64,000 nt of DNA, taken from positions 4,464,501 through 4,528,500 of the forward strand of contig NZ_CP009429.1 in the NCBI RefSeq assembly GCF_001314325.1, given 5' to 3'. Of the stretch, positions 1 through 8,709 are shown piece by piece. Made by a program: the position numbers and the translations under genes. Every line of letters starts with the position of its first letter. The stretch's first letter is position 1. Under the pieces are notes generated by a model that ran no database searches, was not told the DNA's origin, and saw only the letters and a list, made by a program, of their open reading frames with translations. Source of the DNA: Sphingopyxis macrogoltabida. Its GTDB lineage: Bacteria > Pseudomonadota > Alphaproteobacteria > Sphingomonadales > Sphingomonadaceae.

Positions 1-1311
1 ACGAAACTCACTAAAACTGTAGCGGATGCCGCCCGACCAAAATCGGGTCGCTACACCCTCTGGGACGCAGAGCTTTCGGGGTTTGGCCTGCGCGTTACGC
101 CCACCGGTGCGAAGTCTTGGGTGATCAAATATCGGACGCGCGAGGGCGGTCGAAATGCCCCCGTCCGGTGGTACATGATCGGCCCGCATCCGGAAGTTTC
201 CGCTAGCGAGGCACGAAAGTCTGCTGAAACGGCTCTCGCGCGTGTTCGCATGGGCGAAGACCCTGAGGGAGAGCGGATCGTGAAGCGGGCCGAGATGACG
301 TTGGCGGCGGCGATCGACTTTTATGAGCAGGAAGGGTGCTTCATTCAGCGCGGTATTCGGCAAGGCGAGCCGATGAAGCCAATGACCAAGGCCTATACGT
401 TGGCGCGTCTCCGCCACCACGCCGTGCGTTTGCTGGGCAAAAGGCATGTGACGGAAATCGACGAGGGGGACATCACGACGTTTGTCCGGGATGTGACTGC
501 GGGCAAGACGGCACGCGACGAGTGGGTTGTCGATTCCGAGACAGGCAAGCGCAAGCGCGTGATCGTGCGGGGCGGCGACGGCGCCGCGCGTAAGGTCGTG
601 CGAGACCTCTCCGCCGTCTATTCTTTTCTAAAAACGCACAAGCGCAAAACGCGCGTCACGCACAATCCTGTCGAGGATGCGGCGGTTCGCAAGACAGACA
701 ACAAGCGGACGCGCTTCCTGTCAATGGAAGAAGTGAAGAGGTTGGGCGAAGCGCTTGATGCCGTCGAGCGCGAAGGCGCGAACCCCAAGGCGGTAAACAT
801 CGCGCGCCTGTGGGCCCTCTCCGGCTGCCGTCGCAATGAAATCGCGGGTCTGAAATGGTCCGAGGTCGACCTGGAACGCGGATTGCTGATTTTCGATTAC
901 TCGAAGACAGGCCGGAGTGTCCGCCCGCTCGGCGCTGCTGCGACCGCCCTCCTCGAAGCGCTGAAGCCTGATCCTGCAGAAGGCTATGTCTTTCCCGCGG
1001 AGCGTGGTGACGGCTTTTATCAGGGCACGAAGACGGCGTGGCAGGTTGCGATCAAGAAGGCGGGGTTGCCGGGTGTGACGCCTCACGTCCTGCGTCACAC
1101 GTTGGGCAGCGCCGCCGCCTCGGCCGGCGAAGCGCTTCTAATGGTCGGTTCGCTCTTGGGACATTCCAATGCGCGCTCGACCGCGATCTACGCACATGTC
1201 TCGTACGACCCAGCCCGAATGGCGGCGGATCGCGTGACCGCTCCGATCGCCGCGGCCTTGGGCCGCCCCTCTCCAGTGGAAAAACAGGACGGCGCACCGG
1301 TTGCCGTCTGA
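1..1311 (+). CDS. Tyrosine recombinase / phage-type integrase (5' end outside window)
   Basis: The frame is open from the first base, so the gene begins before the window. The visible N-terminus (GFGLRVTPTGAKSW) matches the DUF4102/Arm-type DNA-binding domain of P4-like integrases. A core-binding region follows, then the catalytic domain with the first Arg in SGCRRNEIAGLKW, the H-x-L-R box (PHVLRHT), the LLGHS motif and the nucleophilic Tyr in AIYAHV. It would catalyse site-specific integration and excision of a genomic island. The DUF736 and MucR genes downstream fit an integrative element. No attachment site or tRNA was found beside it, so the element's border is not defined here. Confidence 0.93.
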   Translation, partial: TKLTKTVADAARPKSGRYTLWDAELSGFGLRVTPTGAKSWVIKYRTREGGRNAPVRWYMIGPHPEVSASEARKSAETALARVRMGEDPEGERIVKRAEMTLAAAIDFYEQEGCFIQRGIRQGEPMKPMTKAYTLARLRHHAVRLLGKRHVTEIDEGDITTFVRDVTAGKTARDEWVVDSETGKRKRVIVRGGDGAARKVVRDLSAVYSFLKTHKRKTRVTHNPVEDAAVRKTDNKRTRFLSMEEVKRLGEALDAVEREGANPKAVNIARLWALSGCRRNEIAGLKWSEVDLERGLLIFDYSKTGRSVRPLGAAATALLEALKPDPAEGYVFPAERGDGFYQGTKTAWQVAIKKAGLPGVTPHVLRHTLGSAAASAGEALLMVGSLLGHSNARSTAIYAHVSYDPARMAADRVTAPIAAALGRPSPVEKQDGAPVAV

Positions 1312-1347
1312 ACTCTGGGCTCCCGAACATTTCTGCAGCCGGAAGAA

Positions 1348-1372
1348 ATCCCGCCCGGCTTACGGGCGGGAT
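1348..1372 (-). terminator. Hairpin terminator between convergent integrase and DUF736 genes
   Basis: A perfect 10-bp stem (ATCCCGCCCG / CGGGCGGGAT) closes a 5-nt loop between two convergent stop codons. Read on the minus strand the stem is followed by TTTCTTCC, a short U-rich tract, so it probably terminates the DUF736 gene. It may also act on the integrase transcript. Confidence 0.65.
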
Positions 1373-1384
1373 CTACCTGTGACG

Positions 1385-1711
1385 TCATTCCCCGCCGCGC
1401 CGGTTCGAGCGCGACCAGATGAGGCTGTAGGTCTCGCCCCCCTTGCCGTCGAACAGGTTCGCGTAGATCGGCGCTGTGAACGAAGGATCGTCGATCTTGA
1501 GCCCGAGATAGGCTCGGCCTTCGCTCGACTGCTTGGACCTAGCGGCACCGATTTCGGCGCGGCCGACTAAGATGCGGTGCGACGGGGCATTTTCGCGCGG
1601 GGGATTTTCGTCGGGAAGGATACGAACGTCCTTGGCCTGGACGCCGAGGGTCGTGATGTCGCCGACATATTCGCCGTTGGCGGCTTTCTTGAAGTTTCCG
1701 ATGGTAGCCAT
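1385..1711 (-). CDS. DUF736 family protein
   Basis: A 108-residue protein starting MATIGNFK, with the family-typical pattern of a short beta-rich protein (GEYVGDITTLGVQAK, then GRAYLGLKIDDPSF and a YSLIW tail). The ATG at 1711 is chosen because homologues begin MATIG and an AAGG element lies about 8 nt upstream. The longer open frame to 1921 adds low-complexity residues unlike the family. DUF736 genes are common cargo of alphaproteobacterial integrative elements and plasmids. The biochemical role is unknown. Confidence 0.9.
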   Translation of the reverse strand: MATIGNFKKAANGEYVGDITTLGVQAKDVRILPDENPPRENAPSHRILVGRAEIGAARSKQSSEGRAYLGLKIDDPSFTAPIYANLFDGKGGETYSLIWSRSNRRGGE

Positions 1712-2592
1712 TTCATTTGCCTTTTTGTCCTCGACCATGACCGTCATGGCCTCGATGGCTTGCGGCATGACCGGGACGGCCGCGGCCGCAGCCAAAGGCC
1801 CGCAAGCGCAGCTGGAGGAGGGAAGAACCGCGCCTTTTTGCCTCGCGAGGAATGACGGCGCTTGTCGCCGGCAGAGGAAAAAGAGCGGACTTGCCGTTGC
1901 GGCCCCGAGCGGCAGAGACAAAGCCGGTCACGGTCATCAAGCCATTTCGAGAGGCCGTGGGGGTTCGAGGTCTCGGACATGCCAAAGGCGAGGTGGCGAT
2001 TCTCGGCGCGTTCCGGAAGGAAACGCCGGCGGCGGCCGCAAGGTCGGCGACGTCGGCGGCCATTGTCACGGAAAAACCGCTCCTCTTCCCGCCCTCCCTT
2101 GTCGGCAAAGGCCCCAACCAGTCAGATCGGCTGCGTTGTAAAGCGGCGGCGCGCGATCAGATAGGCGGTCAGCGCCGCGCCCGCTCCGGGCCGATCGACA
2201 TCGATCCCGGCCTACGCCGCCGTGAGCGCCGCACCAAATAACCCGCGAGGGCGGCAGGCCCGAAGACGAGGGCATGTCGAGCCCTGCCAGCGCGGGCGAG
2301 TTGGCAAGAGCAAGCACCGCCGACCATGGCGGTGTCGGCGGCGAGCGTCGCCACGACCAAAGAGCAGCTCGCTGCCTCGACCACGAAAGCGGCGCAGACG
2401 GCGGCGCTGATCGACGCCGCGCGTAATGAGGCGACAAGCAGCAGGTGGAACAAGGCGGCAGGCCCGACCGGGACGCAGGGCAGCAGCAACATGGCGGACG
2501 TCCATCCAAATCGAACGCCCGCGCCGCCCGCCGGTGTGCGCAGGCGGGCGGCACGGTCCACGTCGCGCGGCCGTGGCTGTCAGGCGCTCGCT
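1712..2592. other. Low-coding stretch, possibly holding a degraded membrane protein ORF
   Basis: Between the DUF736 and MucR genes I see no recognisable family. The best open frame is on the minus strand at 2169-2561 (130 aa) and contains several hydrophobic stretches (SAMLLLPCVPVGPAALFHLLL and similar) with an Arg-rich C-terminus. It could be a small membrane protein of the mobile element or a decayed remnant. All other frames are Arg/Pro-rich shadows. I would not assign a gene here without homologues. Confidence 0.3.
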
Positions 2593-3051
2593 TTACCGCG
2601 TGGGCGCGGTCTTCGTGGCAGCCGTCTTGGCGGCGGGTTTGCGGCCGCCGCCGCGGCCCTTGGTGCCGAGGCCGAATTCCTTGGCAAGAGCGCGACGCCT
2701 CTCGGCATAGGCGGGCGCGACCATCGGGTAATCCTTGGGCAGGTTCCACTTGGCGCGATAGTCTTCGGGGGTCATGCCATAGTGCGTCATCAAGTGACGG
2801 CGCAGCATCTTAAGTTTCTTGCCATCCTCGAGACAGACGATGTAGTCGGTTTTCACCGAAGAGCGGATCGACACAGCGGGCTTTAGTTCTTCGACTGGCG
2901 CTTCGGTATCGCCGCCAAGTCCCGCGAGCGCGCCATGAACGCGTCCGATCAGATCGGGAAGGTCCGTCATCGAGACACTGTTGTTCGATACATGGGCCGC
3001 AACAATATCGGCAGTGAGCGTCAGCAACATATCCTGGGTTTCGTCGGCCAT
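2593..3051 (-). CDS. MucR/Ros family zinc-finger transcriptional regulator
   Basis: The 152-residue protein has the diagnostic MucR core: [20 protein letters not shown], a prokaryotic C2H2-like zinc finger with Cys and two His, followed by [21 protein letters not shown]. The Lys/Ala/Thr-rich tail is usual for the family. These proteins bind AT-rich DNA and control surface polysaccharide, motility or mobile-element genes in alphaproteobacteria. Its place beside the integrase and DUF736 genes suggests an island-borne copy. Its targets are not evident here. Confidence 0.93.
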   Translation of the reverse strand: MADETQDMLLTLTADIVAAHVSNNSVSMTDLPDLIGRVHGALAGLGGDTEAPVEELKPAVSIRSSVKTDYIVCLEDGKKLKMLRRHLMTHYGMTPEDYRAKWNLPKDYPMVAPAYAERRRALAKEFGLGTKGRGGGRKPAAKTAATKTAPTR

Positions 3052-3548
3052 CGAATATCTCCTCTACGCCGCCGCCCTACCAACTGTCCTTGCGTGCTGC
3101 CACGATTATTCTTGTCGGGAGGGCATCGCGCCGCTCGTCCCGCGGCGCGGCGATTTCCAAGCTTCCTGATTAGCAAGACTTATCCCGTCGTAAGCCGGCA
3201 CCCACAGAGACGTTTTCACGGTGTTCGCGCCCCTTTTCGATATGCGCTTATCGAGAAGCATCCACTATTCCGTAGACAGTCCCTTGTCGCGGTATGAAAA
3301 GTTATGACTGCGCGCGGCTTCGGCGACGTCCTCTTTTTTTTGGCAAGTCTCCTCGCGCGCGCCTCAGCGCCGCCGCCCGGCGCGCGCTCATATCACGACC
3401 GGTTTAAATGGCACCAGGCGGACAGTCGGACGAACATCCAATGTCAGGATCACTTCCTCACCCTTTTCTGCTCGATGGATCAGCTAATCGAGCATGCCGG
3501 GCGCGTCGGTCACGCAGATTCTCGTCGGGTCGTCCATAGCTCAAAGTC
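3052..3548. other. Intergenic, nothing recognised
   Basis: About 500 bp upstream of the MucR gene and downstream of the PIN toxin. Open frames here have no family-like features. The MucR promoter should lie near its 3050 end. Confidence 0.4.
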
Positions 3549-3941
3549 TCAAAACGGATTCACGATCCTCAACTGTTCACCGATTCCCAGTCCGTCATGC
3601 ATGTCTTCCGAATATAGTATGTCGCATCCTGCTTGAATTGCGGACGCAACGATAAGCCCATCATAAATTGAGATCCCGTATCGCTCCGCTAGTGCGATCC
3701 CCTCGATATAGGTTTCTACGTTGAGGGGATTAACGCGGCTTGCGAGACCCCGAACGATACCCAGCGCTTCGCCGAGGTGTTGCCAATCGAACTGAAGTTT
3801 CTTCCGGGCGACGTTCGAGAATTCGTTCAGAACTTGAACGCTGATTTCGCCCCCGTCCGACAAGAGTTTCTCAGCTGTGCTGGTGCGCGGATCGTCGCTG
3901 AACGCGTAGATGAGGATATTCGTATCGAGAAAGACGGGCAT
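3549..3941 (-). CDS. PIN-domain toxin ribonuclease, VapC-like
   Basis: The 130-residue protein starts MPVFLDTNILIYAFSDD with the first PIN-domain Asp. It carries the further acidic residues expected for Mg-dependent RNase activity: Glu in QVLNEFSNV, Asp in SIYDGLIVASA and Asp in ILYSEDMHDG. The ATG at 3941 is preferred because upstream sequence in frame belongs to the antitoxin in another frame. It sits 4 bp after the antitoxin stop, which implies translational coupling. By family it would cleave RNA when the antitoxin is degraded. The target is unknown. Confidence 0.92.
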   Translation of the reverse strand: MPVFLDTNILIYAFSDDPRTSTAEKLLSDGGEISVQVLNEFSNVARKKLQFDWQHLGEALGIVRGLASRVNPLNVETYIEGIALAERYGISIYDGLIVASAIQAGCDILYSEDMHDGLGIGEQLRIVNPF

Positions 3942-3945
3942 CGGC

Positions 3946-4176
3946 TCAGCGTTCGTTGGCGTCGTCGCGATCAAAGCGCCAACCGGCAGGCAAAGGCTTG
4001 CGCAACATGCGCATGCGTTCCACCAGCTTCTCGCGAGACCTATCCCGATCGATCTCGAAACGGTGAGTCCCGGCGACATTGACCTCAATATCGTCGCCTT
4101 CCTTGAGACCAAGCAATTCGACGATGGATGCCGGTATCCGAAGGGCGAGGCTATTTCCCCAGCGCGCGAGCTGCAT
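3946..4176 (-). CDS. AbrB/MazE-type antitoxin, VapB-like
   Basis: A 76-residue swapped-hairpin AbrB-fold antitoxin: MQLARWGNSLALRIPASIVELLGLKEGDDIEV is the typical DNA-binding half, and the charged C-terminus should wrap the toxin. The ATG at 4176 is chosen over one at 4191 because a strong GAGGAG lies 7-8 nt before it. The gene directly precedes the PIN toxin in one operon and is probably autoregulated through the palindrome just upstream. Confidence 0.92.
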   Translation of the reverse strand: MQLARWGNSLALRIPASIVELLGLKEGDDIEVNVAGTHRFEIDRDRSREKLVERMRMLRKPLPAGWRFDRDDANER

Positions 4177-4192
4177 TATCAATCTCCTCATG

Positions 4193-4217
4193 GATATACA
4201 TGAAATACATGTATATC
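4193..4217. promoter_or_regulatory. Palindromic operator of the vapBC-like operon
   Basis: Two perfect 10-bp arms (GATATACATG and CATGTATATC) flank a 5-nt spacer, 17-41 bp upstream of the antitoxin start. AbrB-type antitoxins and their toxin complexes repress their own promoters through such palindromes. The function is inferred from position and symmetry. Confidence 0.7.
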
Positions 4218-4236
4218 ATTCTGCATGGATGAGCAA

Positions 4237-4264
4237 GCGAGGGCGGTTTGACAGCCGCCCTCGC
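4237..4264. terminator. GC-rich hairpin
   Basis: Perfect 10-bp arms (GCGAGGGCGG / CCGCCCTCGC) around an 8-nt loop, with no T-tract on either side. It could be a rho-assisted terminator or an operator-distal structure. No gene on the plus strand clearly ends here. Confidence 0.35.
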
Positions 4265-4436
4265 CCTCACCAACAGGCAGCCTCCCGAAGGGAAGGCATA
4301 ATCTCCGCACACATTGCGGACATTAGGGCGCTAATCTCCGCATCCGGTGCAGTCCATCTCTTTGCCTCCCGCCGGGCAGGCCGTACGAGACGCAATGTAA
4401 CGGCGGCTTCCGCCGCCGTCCCGCCTTGTGGCACTA

Positions 4437-5277
4437 GGCCGTAAACTCATAAACTGACTTGCGCGGCGCGGGCGCGGTTGATTCAAGGCTTCGGGAAGGA
4501 GCTTTGGATGACGCGTCGTAGATTTGAACTGACCGATGATGAGTGGCTGGTGATCGAGCCGTTGTTGCCGAACAAGCCTCGCGGGGTTCCGCGTGTGGAT
4601 GACCGGCGGGTCATCGACGGGATATTGTGGCGCTTTCGCACGGGCAGTCCTTGGGCTGATATTCCCGAGCGCTATGGCCCACATACCACCTGCTACAACC
4701 GTTTCGTGCGCTGGCGCAAAGCCGGTGTGTGGGACCGCCTTCTCGAAGCGGTGAGCCAAGCCTTCGACGGCGAGTTGGTCATGATCGACAGTTCTTCCAT
4801 CCGGGTCCACCAGCACGGTGCGACCCTAAAAAGGGGGACCCAAATCGCTGCATGGGACGTTCCCGGGGCGGTTTGACAACCAAGATCCATGCCCTGGTTG
4901 ATGGTCGCGGCCTGCCGATCCAACTGCATCTGTCCGAAGGCCAGGCGAGCGATTGCCGTGAGGCCGAGAGGCTGCTGGCCGCCGTGCCGAACGCCACCAC
5001 CTTTCTCGCCGATAAGGCTTATGACAGCGATGCCATTCGCAGTCAGATCACCGCGCAGGGTGGCTTCGCCAACATCCCAGCCAAGCGCAATCGTCGCAAA
5101 GGCTTCGCGTTCAGCAGCTTCCTGTATCGCTACCGTAATCTGGTCGAGCGTTTCTTCGGGAAACTCAAAAACGCCAGAGGCTTGGCCACCAGATACGACA
5201 AACGAAGCGATAACTTCCTCGCTGCCATCAAGCTCTTCTGCACACGCCTATGGATCGCCGCTAATGAGTCTACGCCC
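4437..5277 (+). mobile_element. IS5-family (IS427-group-like) insertion sequence, copy 1
   Basis: An 841-bp element that recurs with the same length and gene content at 54749-55589. Terminal inverted repeats are imperfect: GGCCGTAAACTCAT at the left against GGGCGTAGACTCAT read inward from the right. TA flanks both ends (4435-4436, 5278-5279), giving a 2-bp target duplication, as in IS427-group elements. It encodes one transposase split over two frames. The copy lies in low-coding DNA after the VapBC pair, and no interrupted gene could be reconstructed. Confidence 0.92.
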
Positions 5278-5280
5278 TAA
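4508..5280 (+). CDS. IS5-family DDE transposase made by -1 frameshift
   Basis: The first frame (4508-4876) encodes the DUF4096-like N-terminus (RFELTDDEWLVIEPLLP) and the first catalytic Asp (VMIDSSS). The second frame encodes GRSRGGLTTKIHALVD, the second Asp (LADKAYDSD) and the Glu in VERFFGKLK. The frames meet at A5G5 (4828-4837), a slippery site where CTA-AAA-AGG can re-pair as AAA-AAG. The ATG at 4508 has GGAAGGAG upstream; an in-frame TTG at 4478 lacks one. The stop codon extends just past the IS end. Confidence 0.9.
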
Positions 5281-6094
5281 GCCGCTTCCCGCTCGGCCTC
5301 TGCTTCGGCGGAACGCGCCCAGAAGGAAGCGCCGCCCACTCCCGCGATCGACGGGAGGCCCATGAAAACGCCGCCGCGCCCGGAAGCGCGGCGCCACCTA
5401 TCAGCCGCTAGGCCATGTCTCCATGGCCCCCGATCCGACACGACGGATCGAGAAGGCAAACGCGCTCTCGGCGCAGCCGCCGGCGGGGCGGCGTCCGTGA
5501 GCAAATGTGCTTAGCCGCCGCACCGCCAAGACAGCCGCGACGAGTGCGCAGCGCGGCCAGAACAAAGGTGCGCCCCCTGCCGGCCCTTTTGGCGGCAGCG
5601 AGCCCTCATCGGCAACTGCGCTCATTTTCTGGGCGCGTCACAGGGGCGGCCAGCCATGTGGAAGCTCCGACCGGCGAAATAGGGAGAACGTTCAGGTGCA
5701 GTGATGCCCTAATGCATCTGCTCCTATGGTTGCCGATAAATTTGCTTTCCCGTGGTTCTCGATCGGCGGGTCAAATAGTCACCCGGCATCAGCAAGCGGA
5801 TCCGCAACCCACTACTTGTGATCACTCTCCCGAAGCGGGGAAAGAAAAGTGTGGTCTGCCGCCAGGAATATTGGTCGCGATCATCATCCGCCATTGTGCG
5901 AATCCCCCTGAAACGACCCCGCATTCGCTGCTCTTATCGCCTCAGAGAGTCAACCATGTTACGGTATCGCAGAGAAAAGGCGCAGATAAAGTTCTGCACG
6001 CGCCCCTCATGCTCGACGGCGATCTCGAACGGCATTGGAACGATTCTGTAACGGTTGTTACGGATTGCTCTCCAACCGGTCAATTTTTCTAAAA
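5281..6094. other. Low-coding stretch after IS copy 1
   Basis: About 800 bp with no recognisable family. A minus-strand frame at 5934-6131 (65 aa) is open but starts at GTG, overlaps the small membrane-protein gene and has no family-like features. It may be relic DNA of the mobile region. Confidence 0.4.
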
Positions 6095-6241
6095 TCAGAA
6101 ACTCCAGCCACTCCCGTTTAGCACGCTCCACAGATTGGCGGCCATCAACAACGCGACGAGGGCGAAGATCGACCAGAACAAGAATTCACGATACGGGTTC
6201 GGCGGCGGTTTTCCTTCGGGCAGACCAGCTGGGCGCTTCAA
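6095..6241 (-). CDS. Small single-span membrane protein
   Basis: A 48-residue frame beginning at TTG (6241), with AGGA eight nt upstream, encodes a Pro-rich N-terminus (LPEGKPPPNPYREF) and one strongly hydrophobic helix (LFWSIFALVALLMAANLW), then NGSGWSF and TGA. Stops lie just upstream in this frame, so the start must be near. Its organisation, with a charged short head and one helix, looks like a real bitopic protein rather than a shadow. No family is recognised. It lies downstream of and parallel to the XRE gene. Confidence 0.5.
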   Translation of the reverse strand: MKRPAGLPEGKPPPNPYREFLFWSIFALVALLMAANLWSVLNGSGWSF

Positions 6242-6392
6242 TGCGACAATCCTACATCCCCAAAATCTTGCGCGCCGGCATTTTCATTATTCGCCCGATG
6301 CCAGTCAGGAAGCAGACGGAAAACTGGAGCTTTCCTGAACTTTCTGCGTCGCACTATGACTGATTGTCAAAGGCAACGATGCGAAGCTGCGC

Positions 6393-6812
6393 CTACAGTT
6401 CGATATATATTTTCACTCGCTCGGGCGCAACGCCCGCAAGCTGGGCAATTTCCAAACGGACCCGGCTTACCGTCTCGGTCAACGTGCCGGTTCGGGAAGA
6501 CCCGACAAGATCGCAGCTATTCACGCCCAGCACATCTGCAATCCTCGCGAGGCGCTTTGGCCTAGGGCGGGCATGACCCAGCTCCCAGTTGCAGACAGCT
6601 GGAATGCTCACGCCAACGGCCGTCGCGAACTCCGACGCCGTCAACCCGCTCGCGCGGCGCATGCGGCGCAAGCTTGCTCCGAAGCTTTCTTCCGCCCCGT
6701 AGACGGCATCCGTGTCAAGGTTGCCTGTCGCCTCACCAGCGACTTCTTTAGCAGGCGAAGCCTGTTTGAGACCTTCCGTGTCGCCGATGCCTGTCATCCT
6801 AAGACTTGTCAT
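6393..6812 (-). CDS. XRE-family helix-turn-helix regulator
   Basis: The C-terminal two thirds is a Cro/C1-type HTH: SLRRMRRASGLTASEFATAV, then VSIPAVCNWELGHARPRPKRL, followed by a tail ending KIYIEL. The N-terminus is low in recognisable features. The start is uncertain: the ATG codons at 6812 and 6797 are both possible and neither has a well-spaced ribosome site. It probably controls neighbouring accessory genes. Nothing shows which ones. Confidence 0.75.
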   Translation of the reverse strand: MTSLRMTGIGDTEGLKQASPAKEVAGEATGNLDTDAVYGAEESFGASLRRMRRASGLTASEFATAVGVSIPAVCNWELGHARPRPKRLARIADVLGVNSCDLVGSSRTGTLTETVSRVRLEIAQLAGVAPERVKIYIEL

Positions 6813-7171
6813 CCTGAACCAGCAAGCGCTGCTATGCAATCACCAACGCTAGCGAGCTCTTTCAACAGCATTTCGCCGATGCCTCGAGTATTGGTAACCC
6901 AACCGCGGCACCGCAGAGGCGCGAGCCGTGAGTTCGCCGAAAATGGACTTGCAGCCGGCTGTACACCAGAGGAAAATGAAGTAGAAAAATAAAAATATAA
7001 TAGGAATAATTAATCCAAAACGCGCCATTTTAATGAAGTTACAGCGTTACCTAATGAATTACACAAATAATCAACAAATTCTGGATCTAAATCAGATTGA
7101 AAATATCTTGACCCATTTTCCCCGTCAATGAAAATCGACAAATTGACAATTCCACTTCCTCTCAACATCGA
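6813..7171. other. AT-rich intergenic stretch
   Basis: The part from about 6975 to 7171 is markedly AT-rich (runs such as AAATAAAAATATAATAGGAA) compared with the GC-rich surroundings and has no open frame of note. This suggests horizontally acquired or promoter-rich DNA. Confidence 0.5.
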
Positions 7172-7378
7172 TTATTTGTAATTACTAAATATAATTTCAA
7201 TATTTCTTTCGGGGTTAGTTTCAAGCCAATGCTCTATCGCAACCGCGGCCAAGGATGATGAATTGTAAATATGCTCCAGTGCGCTGAGAGTTCGGAGATA
7301 CCAAGCTGAGCCCGGCGCACCGGTAGTCACCGATACGCCGCCGATCGTGAAGCGGCCTGCTACCGTGCTAAACGCCAT
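7172..7378 (-). CDS. Short hypothetical protein, possibly a remnant
   Basis: The 68-residue frame MAFSTVAGRFTIGG... SAWYLRTLSALEHIYNSS... WLETNPERNIEIIFSNYK reads like the N-terminal piece of a longer secreted or Ca-binding protein, because it stops abruptly after a strand-like segment (IEIIFSNYK). An ATG at 7378 is the likely start; the open frame continues to 7468 with basic residues. No family is assigned with confidence. It may be a pseudogene fragment. Confidence 0.4.
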   Translation of the reverse strand: MAFSTVAGRFTIGGVSVTTGAPGSAWYLRTLSALEHIYNSSSLAAVAIEHWLETNPERNIEIIFSNYK

Positions 7379-7803
7379 GCGCTTCTCATCCTTTTCAAGG
7401 CGATAAAAGCGTCTTTTGAATAACCGCCATATTAATGGCCTCTCCTCATAGCAGGAAATGCATGGCAAAGGTCATCAATTATCGCCCGAAGCCCGGAAGA
7501 ATGGAAAGACTCCCTGCTTATCGAGAGCAGATCTCGCGGGCCCTACGTGACACCACTGCGAAGCGCTTCACATCGATCGGTCCGAGTGTTGCAGTACAGG
7601 CGCTTCGCCCACAGACAGAAGCTGACAACTAGCACGGTTTAGTGGCGAGTCCCCATGATCAGAAGCGGGCTGGCTGCATCACGCAGACCGCTCGGCGGTT
7701 GATGTTGCCGTTAGATCCGGCCGCGCGACCAATGTTTCAGGGCTCGATGCCCCATGTAGCGACGCCAACATGCCGGCAATCTGCCGGCCGAACGTCCGCC
7801 ATC
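7379..7803. other. Gap with one weak small ORF
   Basis: A plus-strand frame at 7462-7632 (56 aa, MAKVINYRPKPGR) has AGGAA upstream of its ATG, but no recognisable homologue or neighbour supports it. The rest holds nothing evident. Confidence 0.25.
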
Positions 7804-8463
7804 TTAACGGGCAGCGAAATCTCCATGATCACATGCGTTGCCGGCTGGAGTCATCGCATCTCCGATGGATCTTTCTGCCCCAGCGTGAGTGGTCAGAAAC
7901 AAGCTGTCGACCGAACTCTCCCCGTCACCCGCCTGAACACTATCGAAGTAATTGCTTCTCATGTCGCGGAGCCAGTCTTCAAAAGATTCTTCACCTGGGA
8001 TATCGAGACCCTCGAGAAATTCGCCACCATAGGCGGTTTCGCTCACTTCACGCCGAACGTCCGATTCGACAAAAGGGAGGTTAAGCCGCACAGCCCGAAA
8101 GTCGCTCTGCAGCAGAGGAATTCCAAAGCCGTTAGTCAGTTTGCGCAAGCGGTGCAGTTCCCGGCGAAGGCCTGCCTGAGCCTGTTGGAGATCGAGGGAG
8201 CCCCACAATCTTTCCTGTATCCAAGACCGCCAGCGCTCTCCTGTTTCTGCTGTCGACAGAAGTGCCAACAGCGCAATCGACTTCTTGCTGGTTATTTCCA
8301 GACGCTGCCCATCGGGCGCAGTCAGGCGGAAGGCACCCAAAAAGGAAAGGCGATAGCGCGGCGCTGGATGCGTCAGCTTGACGACGTCACCGCGATGGCG
8401 TTCGACGAACTGACAATCGTCGACGAATCCTTCAAACTTCTTCCGAGCAATTGAATGCGGCAC
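7804..8463 (-). CDS. SARP/BTAD-like winged-helix regulator, copy 1
   Basis: The 219-residue protein has a winged-helix core (YRLSFLGAFRLTAPDGQRL, KKSIALLALLSTAETGERWR, RLWGSLDLQQAQAGLRREL) followed by the start of a BTAD-like segment (GEFLEGLDIPGEESFEDWL). It lacks the TPR array of full SARP proteins. The GTG at 8463 is preferred because GGGGGG lies just upstream; the longer frame opens at TTG. It is a clear paralogue of the protein at 17484-17984, and the pair brackets the autotransporter locus. The likely role is to control that locus, which is inference. Confidence 0.75.
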   Translation of the reverse strand: MPHSIARKKFEGFVDDCQFVERHRGDVVKLTHPAPRYRLSFLGAFRLTAPDGQRLEITSKKSIALLALLSTAETGERWRSWIQERLWGSLDLQQAQAGLRRELHRLRKLTNGFGIPLLQSDFRAVRLNLPFVESDVRREVSETAYGGEFLEGLDIPGEESFEDWLRDMRSNYFDSVQAGDGESSVDSLFLTTHAGAERSIGDAMTPAGNACDHGDFAAR

Positions 8464-8709
8464 CAAACACCCCCCAAAGCAATCGAACGAGCACGACAAA
8501 TGCCCTGCCGGAACGGAATTTCCGTTCCTTCACTCGACCCACTGATGATGCGCCCACCCGCGGAATGACGGATTCGTCTTCCGCATTGTTATCATAGATT
8601 ATAACGTATTTACCGCGCTTCCACCTAGAAATTCTTTAGGGTTCCAAATCCTTAGCGTCCTCGCGGGCTCAAAATGAGCGCGATCCGGCATCGCCAAGCC
8701 TGATCGCGC

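Noticed and set aside
2066..2749. 227-residue minus-strand frame before MucR
   Set aside because: It overlaps the MucR gene out of phase and is Arg/Pro/Ser-rich, so it is a shadow.
3304..3636. Plus-strand frame beside the VapC-like gene
   Set aside because: It runs antisense into the toxin gene and has no recognisable features.
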